DNA from: Galaxea fascicularis
Lineage: Eukaryota; Cnidaria; Anthozoa; Scleractinia; Euphylliidae
Length of the DNA: 64,000 bases
NCBI GenBank assembly: GCA_948470475.1
Contig: OX419342.1
Span: 8,715,335-8,779,334, forward strand
Direction: 5' to 3'
Part shown: in pieces, positions 43,901-54,982 of the stretch
How positions within the stretch are numbered: the stretch's first letter is position 1
Layout: each line of letters begins with the position of its first letter
Notes under the pieces: model-generated
What the model saw: only the letters and a program-made list of their open reading frames with translations
Told to the model about the DNA's origin: nothing
Database searches by the model: none
Made by a program: the position numbers and the translations under genes

Positions 43901-46513
43901 AGTGAGGGTATATTTTTTCGCAAAAGGGTTGTATTTTGAGGAAACGTTGGTCTGATCAAAGGTGATAGGGTGAACTTCCGTGTAGAGCTTGTACCAATTC
44001 CCGACATACACCACAGAAGGTTCATGTTGTATGAAAAGGCAAAAAACGACTTCATAACGTAACCGATTCTGCTGGTACTCACCTTTATCACATAATATTT
44101 TCCCAACACCGCCAGCCACACTGTATTGAAAAGTATGTAAAAAAAGTAAAAAAAGACATTTCATCGAGCTAAATAAGCTTAAGACTTTTATTGAGTGCAT
44201 ATGACCATGTTTTATAAATTTAACCAAAAGTGGAATCCAAAATTTATTGTGATGCATATTTCTGGAAGGAAATTTGAAAAAATTCACCACACTTACGTCC
44301 GCCCGAGTATGTCCAATTCATGCCTACTAAAATGAATTTGCGATTATTTAAGTTTCTGGAAAATAATGCGATTTCTTCAACTAGATTCTTTCAGATTTGT
44401 CAGATATAATAACACTAAAAGGGGCAGCATCACGCTATTTTTTAGTAACACATTGAAAGTCAAACATTCGCTTTTCAGTTGATGCCAGAGGTAAAATAAT
44501 AATTAAAATCCCTTGAAAGGTTTACTGTAATGCAAAGAAATTGTACTTATACTCGGAGGCAGACAACCGAGACAGGGATCAGATCAAACTTGAAGAAGGC
44601 GGCCCGACGTTTTCAAGTTTGAATTGAATTTTCCGTGTTGCAATTCTCTGTAAATGGATTTTAACATATTTTGGCTCGTCCTTCTATTCTAAATTCACTT
44701 TATTTCTTGGAATTAGCGATGTAGAAAGGATATTACTGAACAAAGTGTTTGAAGCTAGAATTTAGTGAATTTTGAGCAAAAATCGCGAAAACCTCCTTTA
44801 ACCCCTTTGTCTTTACTGTTGTACGTATATTCCACATGGTTACACGGAATCAGCGAGTCATCGCCCCCTTTATTCATGATGTTAATGTTTGGTGAACAAG
44901 ATGTTGCAAAGAGAACTCATCTTCTAATCACTACCTGAGCTAATGACCCTTACCCCGAGCCTAAAGAATGGCCCCAGATGTAAATCGGTGCATCAGAACT
45001 TTGTGATCTAATCCACTCCATAGCTGCAACGCCATCGTCTATAAGTCCTGTACAGAGAACATTGTTACTTCTTTCAGTAACAGGAGTGACTTGTTTGCGC
45101 ATTTTCCCAACACTTTAAACCCTAAGATCGAAATTGAAATTTTCGTTTGTTGCCCCTAAAGTAGTGGGGAGAAACTATGGGGGGCAGGGATGGCGCAGTG
45201 GTGAGAGCACTCGCCTTCCATCAATGTGGCCCGGGTTCTCTTCTCTGCTCCAAGAGGTTTTTCTCCGAGTTCTCCAGGTTCTATCTGGAATGCTCGAACA
45301 TGAGCCTCTGGCTCGGGAGATTAGGCAACCACTCCTCACGCTATCAAGCTTAAAGAAAATTGATTTGATTTGATTATTTTTTAAATATCAAGCAAACATC
45401 TTGCGCGATCATGTCCTTAATTCTTATAGCCACTCTGTTATAAAGCACTGATATTGCAGCATGTTTTGCATGCATCCAGGAAACACGTTCATGCATGAAA
45501 ATGCATCTGCATGCAAGCAAACATACTTGCATGCACATAATCATGTATGAAAAGGTTCCCAATGTAATGACGATACTTAAATTTCTATGTAACCATCCTT
45601 GTAAAAAGTTACGTTGAATGTAGCAAAATGACAATAACTTGACCTCAGAAAAGCATTAAGTTATACAAGGCACACATAAAAATGACAAAAATGAGTAACG
45701 CCTTAGCTAATACCAAGATATAATGCCAAGAAACAGGGGTAGAGAAAACAGGTATTTCAGTGGAAGGTTCTCTTGCTCACCTGGTAATCTGAAAATTACA
45801 GAATGAGATTACTCTGTTAATGTCCCAACGAATTTTAAACTTCTTCAATTTCCGGGCCCTCAAACCAATAACATGGTGCTATCTAGACCAATAATTATTG
45901 TTCAAGAAATCTCTGTCGTCAATGAGACCATCCGCTCGTCACAGAAAGCTAGAAATATTGGTGCCACTTTTGACAATCATTTTCTTTTCAATGAACATGT
46001 TGCAAGTACTTGCAAATCATCTTTTTATCTTCGTAATATCAGCCATATAAGAAAGTACCTGTCATCGACCACCACTGAAATACTTGTTCATCATTTGTAT
46101 CTTAAAAATTGGATCATTGTAATTCTTTACTCTATGGCCTACTGGGCCCGTTTGTTCGAAAGCCGATTAACCTAATCCAGGATTAGCGTAAACTTTGGTT
46201 GCAGTTTCTAACTTCTGGATGAAAGTTGTTTCGACTGCTTTTTGTTTTTCAGGATTGACTTCCGCTAATCTAAAATTTTGCAGAATATCAGAAATGAACA
46301 ACGTTTGGGGAAAGAGAATTAAGCTTCTGGATTAATTTTAATCTTGGATTAGCGTTAATCGGCTTTCGAACAACCGGGCCCTGAACTACCAAGTAAAAAA
46401 GTTACAGCACGTCCAGAATGCTCGTCTCATCTTTCTTTCAAGAAAACATGAACACATCACACCCATTCTGTTAAATCTTCACTGGCTTCTAATAAACAAT
46501 TACAAGTAGACCT

Positions 46514-46545
<32 letters not shown>

Positions 46546-46687
46546 TAATATCACCCAACTAGTTGGACAGAAAAGGCAAGAATATAGTTAGCAAATGCAA
46601 GTTGAAGAAATGTTTATTTGGGAATAAAACGAAAGAAAGCGTCACGTTCGATTGCTACTCGAGGACTATTACTAATAGTCCTCTAGC

Positions 46688-46728
<41 letters not shown>

Positions 46729-47129
46729 GCTGGGTGATACTAATACGTATTATCGCATCATGTTTAAATTCTACTTATCACGTTCAAGGCTCTTAACAAT
46801 CTGGCACCATGATACATTCGTGATCTACTCACACGTTACATTCCATCTCGTCAGCTACGTTCCTCATCTAAAAATCTTCTTGTTATTCCACATTTTAATT
46901 TTAAGACATACATGTATGGTGCAAGATCTTTTTCCATGGCAGCCCCCAAACACTCTGCCTTCCGACATTAAGAACAGTTGCTCAGTTTCCGTTTTTAAAA
47001 ACAACTTAAAACTTCCTTTTTCAAAAAGCATTTTTATAACTTTACTATTTATTTTATTTCATTTATTCATTTTTTTTTTGCTCTTATTAAGCACTTTTGA
47101 ACTTTAAGGATACTAGCGCTATATAAATG

Positions 47130-47167
<38 letters not shown>

Positions 47168-50100
47168 GGAAAAGCTTGTTGCAAAATCAGTAGGCATTAC
47201 ACTTTAGCCAAACAAATTATAAGGGAATGTGACAACATCTGTGCCAGATATTAAGAGTTATGCAATGTATTGAAACTATTGCCTTAGAACACCTGCAATG
47301 ATTTCAACAGTGGCGGTTAGTGAATAGCTTAAGCTGAACACTAACATGTGCATAGCATGTGATTGATTGATACCAGTTACAAGATTTTGGTAATTTCCTT
47401 CAACACATGAAACCATCCATAGTATTATCTACATTTACCATTTTCAGAAGGTCTTCCATCAGAATCACCAAATCCTAAATAAATAAATAAAATGATTAAT
47501 TGAATATAGGGTTCCAGATACGTTTTCAAGGCAGGGTGTCAACAAGGAATTCCAACAGGTCAAATTCCCACTGATTATAAATTTTCTATACATAATTAAA
47601 TAAATAAATAAATCATCAGTTGAATATCATCAGGGTTGCAGATACATTTTTAAGGCAGGGTGTCAACAAGGAATTCCAACTAGTCAAATTCCCACTGCTT
47701 ACAAATTTTCTATAAGTTGTGGGGTCATTCAGCTGGCCTTGTAGGGTTTTTGAACAGAGATCCCCTTCTTAACTGGAACACTGATCATAATAATTATGTA
47801 CTATTTATACTATTTCACACTAACTGTAATATCTGAAGTTTGGCTCTGCAGATTACCTTCGTTACTATTCCCAAGATTAGGACCATAAAGTATGCACATG
47901 AATTTGTGAAAAAGAATTTTATTTCTAATCTTTCAGTGATTTGAAAGCTGTAACTGATAACTTCACTTACCACGATAATCGATTGTTATAGTGTGGTAGC
48001 CTAAAGAAGTCAAAACCTGAAAAATAGAACAGATGTTACTGTGCAAATCCAAAAACCATCAACACTTTGATTTAATTTTCACATTTCCCATTGTGCAGCA
48101 ACCAATCAAAAGCCACATGAAACCACAAACTAATTACCATAAGTTACAGTTTGTGGTTTAGTTTTCTTGCACGTGATTGGCTTTTTTACTCGAAACATAA
48201 TTCATATATACTTCTATGGTGTTCACGGTTAATTTGTATTGTCACAGTAATACCAATCAATTTCATTTCGATACCAAATTTAAAATAATGCACAGTGATT
48301 ATATCTTGCTCTGTTACAGTTTAACAAATCTTGAGCAGTTTTGACTTACGAAAATAACAAATTAGAAAGAATAATTATTTTAAACTATATATATGCAAAA
48401 TTTTGAGACAGACAAAGCTATCACTATTGTAATAATAATTATTCTTGAGGGAGGTGGAGATTAAGTAAAAAGTAGATTCCAGCGACTGTGGCACACACTG
48501 TAACTTTTATGTGGTTTTTTTTTTTTTTTGTCTTCTACTTCAGGAAAGCAACTGATGAGAGAACTCAAAATATTCAGGAATTTACCATACTCTGAAATTA
48601 TGACTCATTTCACTGTCTCTGCAGGTATTATAGAACTCGTGATTCTTTGAGACAATACATAAATCAGGTGTTGAGCGCTCCCTTTTCCCTTCTTGTTTTC
48701 TTTGTTGGGTTCATTACGTGTACATTACCGACCGGGTAAGACTGGGTCGAGGAAGATTACATACTGACTAGTCACTAATCAATCAATCAATCAATCGATC
48801 AATCAATCAGTCAATTAATTTTAATTAGAATAATCAACAGAACCCACAACTGATCAGTTCCCAACGTTAGTGGCGTCATAGCTCAGTTGGCTTGAGCATC
48901 GCACCGGTATCGCGAGGAAATGCGTTCAAATCCCATTCATGCATTGCATTAATTGCTTTCACAACTACGAGGATCATTCTTTTACTTCATCTCTGCAGTT
49001 AATAGATGATTTATTTTATATACGTCCTTCTCATTAGTTAGCAGCCGTTAAACATTTTGTCTTCTACTTCAGGAAAGCAACTGATGAGAGAACTCAAAAT
49101 ATTCAGGAATTTACCATACTCTGAAATTATGACTCATTTCACTGTCTCTGCAGGTATTATAGAACTCGTGATTCTATGAGACAATACATAAATCAGGTGT
49201 TGATTTCAATACAAACCTTATAGAGTTCTAATCTGTGACCTGTCCCTCTATGAAACAGAAGCAACAAATACATGTAACTTTACTCAAAACAAATACATCA
49301 ACTCACTGTAAATGCATAAATATGATTTATGGTTATTCCCATTGCACAGTGTGAACACAATGTAAATATAAATTAAAAACAAAACAGAAAAATATTAATA
49401 AACTGGGTCCATTAATATAATTCAGTATAATAATTATATCAAAATAATCATAATTATTGAAATCAACTACAATGGACTAATTAAGGCCTGGTTCAAACGT
49501 CGAACTTTACATGCGCCAAATCTAATGCAAATGAGCTGAGGGAAAATAATAGATTTTTCTCATTTGCATTAGATTCAGCACATATAAAGTTCAAAGTCTG
49601 AACCGGGCCTAAATTACGAATCATAGCCTGTAATGAACAAGATCTACCAGTCAAGAGTCATTTCAGTGTAATTAGAAGTCCAATCAAAGCTAATTACCAG
49701 TACAACAAAATGACTGGTTTTTATACTAATGTGTCAAGCCCAGTCCTCACCAGTGACGTGAGGATATTATTATGTTGCAAGCACAAGCAGAGTATCCAAA
49801 ACATGTCTTTGAAACTCAAGCATGCATTGTGTCAATTGTGTTATTTAAATGTTTAATTTCTTTAGTGATGCTACATAAAATTTCAGTAACCTTACTCCCA
49901 GTAATTTCTTATTCCTAATAAGCTAGAATAGATGTCAATCAACCATTAGTATACAGTTCTAATGGGTGCATGGGTTTTCATAACAAATGATAAAAACCTG
50001 TTCAGTGACTGCTACCTTGTGTTACTTTGGCCATGAAAATACAAAACTATCGAACTTCCATCCTTAAGGTGGGCATGCCTTTCAGCTTGAGAGTCTTGCT

Positions 50101-53100
50101 CTTCAGGAACATGTTTCCCAGGAATATCCCTGTTAAAGGAAACAACTCATTATTCACAACAACTCAGGGTTCTCAGTTAAACCCGTAAACCATAACACCA
50201 ATGTCACAGGTGTTACTAATAAAAGTAAGTGTTATAGTGGTAAAAGCATCTCAATCAGTTAAATGCTTTGACCATGTACTTCAATGTTATGGATGAAAAT
50301 AGCACAGCAAATCAATGGCTGAGGTCACCCAGTGCCAACTAGTGCAGCATTTTAAAGTGTACCTCTTGAAGCACATGTGTGTAATCTCAAATGGAGGGAA
50401 AGTGAAAGGTAAGTACCCTTGGCCAAACGAAACCTCCCAAAATATCCACAGGCAAATTGCTATTCATATACAGGTATCCAGTAATCAGAACCTGACATAT
50501 CATGTTTCTAAAACACAACACCAAAATCTTGAATTTTAAACCAATTATTTGTATTGTACTTATAACAACCTGTCAATTTTCAGATGTGAGAATCATGTCA
50601 GATAAAATGCCCTGGAACAATAATTGTCAGCTAATAACATATAATATATACTGTAACATAATTCATATAAATATCTTACCATGCTCCCAGTTTTCCAGCA
50701 GAACCAGAAATATAGAAATTAATTGTATTTGCAGGCAAACCAAAAGATGCATCAGGTTCTGACAAGTTTTCAAATGGATGCAAATACTTTGCTTGATGGG
50801 GTAAAAGCAGACAGAGAGAATTAGAAAAAACGAGTTGCACATTTGTTAGTATTCAGACACATCTAGACAGGTAGTCTGAGCATGACCTCTGTGATGCTCA
50901 AGATTGGGAAAGCAAAACTCATACTGACAACACTAGTCTTATTAAATGAGATCAAGGTTATGGACTAATAAAAGCTGTCAGATTTCCATCCATCTAATAT
51001 GATGACTTTCAAGATAATTAGTTGAAATGAATTCACCCTAGTCAGCTAGCTGTTTGTATAGAACATTTTATGAAAAAATTGTAAAATAAAGTATAAAATT
51101 TTATAAAAGTTATAAGAATAAGAAATGTATGGGATGTTTTTTATATATATATTTTTTATAATTTTATAATGTTTTCCCATATAAAATCTTGTAAAATTTT
51201 ATAAAAATGCACACATGTAATACGTTTTTATAAAAGCTGTTAATAGCTCGATTCCTTCTTTTATAAATTTTTTAAAAGTTTCATAAAGCATTATTGCTAA
51301 TTAATTGTGGATGTAATAAAAGTTACACTCACCAAAGAAAACTGATGCATTAAAAAAAAATTAATGCTTTATTGTTACAACTTACAGTCATGATAATCAC
51401 ATCTGATCACTTGATAATCTCATTTAAACATTTCTTACCCACAGACAGCTGGGTCACTGAATTCACTGACTCTACCTTACCGTACTGAAGGCTACATGTA
51501 GATACAGGGTCCAAAACTTCAAAGGAGATAAATATAAGGACATAGTAATTTTTTTTCCACTGTCTGTAAATGGAAGAGAGGGCTGCAATGTATTAGCAAT
51601 AAATGCACCACAAAATATTGCTTTTCATGATACAAACATTGATATCATGATATTGCTGTACTTTGGAACACATTCTAGGGAATTTAAGATTCAAGACTAC
51701 GGTTAACAGCTACAGTTGGACGAGTACGCGGGATCTGGGTTAAGCTTTTTTGCGCCTGCGTAAAAGTTATGGGATGGTGTTTTCCTTACCATCGTGTTTC
51801 ACTACGGTAAGTTTTGACAGCTTTTCTCGTCGTAGTCAAAGATCTACAACGTGTGACTTCAAAGATGAGAATTTCGTATGTTACTCAAAGAAATAACACA
51901 TTTTTTTTTTCTTTTCAATTTATTTTCTGAGTTTTCCAGTAAGCTTTGTTTGTTTCTTAAAGAAGTGACACTGATTTCTTTTTTTTTTTCGTTTTATTTT
52001 CAGAGTTTACGAAGTGGTGCGGGAGCGAAAGCATGGACATCCATGGTGGAAGTTCATAAGTAAACTGATAGCTTTGTAGTAGATCGCTGCATATGCTTCA
52101 ACATGAAATAGGTTGAAATTTTCGAATGTTTTTAATTGTTTATTTGCTTATTGTTAAAAATTATTTTTACTTTTTTGACAGGGTTACTACGTTGGCCACC
52201 GCGGCGAGAAACAACAAGTAAGCTTGTTAAGCTTAAATAATATCTGTTTAACCTTATGTGCCTAGCTAACCTCATCTTTGGCACTCTTGAAACTCTTCTT
52301 CAGTGATCACTCCATCAGAAAAAGCACAAACTTAAATTAAGGCTTCACAAAGTTCATGAAATGACATTTTTCACACGATGACCGTCGATAAGTTTCAAGC
52401 GTAGCAGCTTCCTTGAATCTCTTTTTTTCGCACCAAGACCTCTGACCTGCTCGTCCAACCGTAGTCATTCAACCGTAGTGCTCAATCTTAAATTCCCTAT
52501 TTGCTTGTATGAATCTTGACTACTACAGCTGTATATCACGGTCAAGGTATAAAATCATTACTGATGAAGTTTAATCTAATGTATATAACTTGGACTTTTC
52601 AATAAAGATATTAATTTTTCCACAAACTTACAAAATGTCATAATTTGCTTTCTTTAATTTAGTGGTAGATTATCCTCTGGCTGTTTTGACTGTAACACGT
52701 AAATAACTAATTATCTATGCACTGTTACCTTTTTTGGAAATATTATATAGGAATGAAAATCAGTTAGCATATTTGGAAATTTATTGTAGCAACGTCCCCA
52801 AAGTGACTCTAGTGCACATGAAAATGCACTTGTACGAATTGGCCACACATATTATTGTGATATATCTGTTTATTTTATGACTTTTTGTGTGAAATTTATA
52901 GGTGAGCTCTTGTTATGGTTTTGTAATAATAATTATTATGTGTAGACTTTGGTAAGTCTGTAAGGTTTGTGGAGGTTTATCTTGAAAAGATACTTTAAAT
53001 GTGGTGTTACGTTAATTTTTGACATGGCACACTTGACTTTGCACACTTTTATCTGTTTTCTACCAGCTTCTACTGTGAGGGATAAATGTGTTTGAAAAGT

Positions 53101-54763
53101 GTGTTTTCCTATCTTGACTAATTTTAAGTTTTTACTCTGTGATGGGTACCCAGAATAATTATGGGTATGAAAACAATCATTCTTTTCATAGATAAAAGGA
53201 ACATGGTCAATTGCTAATTGGTCAACTCTCAGGCACTGATAACTTTAATTCTATAACCATGCCAGATGGTGTGCAGCCAATTCACTTCTCTGCCTGATCT
53301 GTTGTCATTGTATTGCATAGCTTGTGTATCAACAGTGAATGACAGCCGAACAATCGTCTGCATCCCATCTGCCCCTGTTTTTTTTTTTTTTCGCGAGGAG
53401 GTTTACCAGAAATTTGTTTCCTGTTGTGTGACCGCACTCATTTCTAAAACTAGATTTTTTGAAATTAAGATATCCCAAAGGCTATTACTGGGAGTCTCCC
53501 TTTCTGTCTCATGATGACTCTTGAGGTTACATTATATTTTAACTTTCACTGATTCATTATCTTCGTCATCATCATCATCATCATCATCATCATTATCATT
53601 ATACATTCAGACACTGTTTATCAAAAATATTGACTTACATGGATGTGAATAAATTACAAGCTCTGTCACCGTGCGCAAAGCATTCTTGACAGGAAACCTG
53701 TAAAATAAAAAGAAAAAAGAAGATTGACAAATCTTTCTCATCAGAGTCACTAAGTGAACTCACAAAATTAGGACGCAGGCTATATATATCCCCACATAAT
53801 TAATACCTCCCTCCAACACCCCACTCAGTTTGAAAAATGTTGCAAAATAGATGTGCATAAAATTCAATGACTGTGTAGTTCCAGAAAATATCCAAAGGCA
53901 AAATTTTTTAAAATAAGGCATGGAGTTAACTTATAAAACGTAAAATATGCATGTAAAAAGTGACAAATTTAAATAAATTTAAATAAATAGTTTTGCACAT
54001 ATGGATTCTGATTGTGTGTTCAAGCATGGCCTTATCTTCTTTATGAATAACATTTCATAAATCAGACAGTCCAATTTTCCGTTGCACTTCTTTAAAATGG
54101 AAAAGTTGTTGGTAAGGTCGCCAATGTGCACCAACGCGCACTGATTAGTATTCTTGTTTGGCCCCCACTTTCAAAAAATGCTAGATTAGTCCCTGCTGGT
54201 GTAGGTGTCGGCTGGTGTAGCGGACATACTCTGCATCACACAGATCACATTTATAAATGAATTGTACACATTGGCTAATTATAGGTGGTTTTGTCTCGCA
54301 AATCTTGAGGTCTTCACAAATTTTGTGACTCTTGAAAAAAGGTTGAAGAGTGTGATCAATTTTGTTGCTTAGATGTGATAATTGCTTTCTCACTGCATCA
54401 GCTGACTTTTGATCCTTAAAAGGCAAAACCACTCGGTGAACAGTATTTTCGTTGGTGGACTGAGCTTGCACTTCAGGGTTTTCAGACTGCACTGAGTTGA
54501 CAAAGTGACAGATAGTGGACTTGATGAGGCTGTTGGGGTACTTGAGGTTAGTAAACATCACCTTGAGATGACCACATTCAGATTTGAAAGACTCCCAGGT
54601 GGACGACAAGTGGAACGTACGATTTAACATGTCTTGATTCTGCAATATTTTTCTTGGGTGTCCCTTTACGGGAATAATTCACGTAAATGGATAACTCTAC
54701 CTAACAAACATTTTTTTCCAATTTCCGAGGATATCCGTTTACAAAACTATTTAACAATTAGAC

Positions 54764-54797
<34 letters not shown>

Positions 54798-54944
54798 TAG
54801 TATCACCCAACTAGTCGGACAGAAAAGGCAATAATAAAGTTACCAAATGCAAGTTGAAGAAATATTTATTTGGGAATAAAACGAAAGAAAGTGTAACGCT
54901 CGATTGCTACTCGAGGACTATTACTAATAGTCCTCTTAAGTAGC

Positions 54945-54982
<38 letters not shown>

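Larger units (their letters stand above)
45840..47162 (+). pseudogene. L2/CR1-type LINE 3' end, interrupted twice
   Basis: The plus strand reads 'ARNIGATFDNHFLFNEHV', 'SSFYLRNISHIRKYLS' (45873-46143). After an insertion it reads 'LNYQVKKLQHVQNARL' and 'ITPILLNLHWL' (46382-46495). After a second insertion it has 'YIPSRQLRSSSKNLL' and 'KTYMYGARSFSMAAP' with frame changes (about 46800-46940). It ends in AGCGCTATATAAATG and an (ATT)n tail at 47139. The order is that of the reverse transcriptase C-terminal region of L2/CR1 LINEs. Confidence 0.8.

Noticed and set aside
48871..48945. Functional tRNA gene
   Set aside because: No closed cloverleaf; the downstream body matches a SINE layout.
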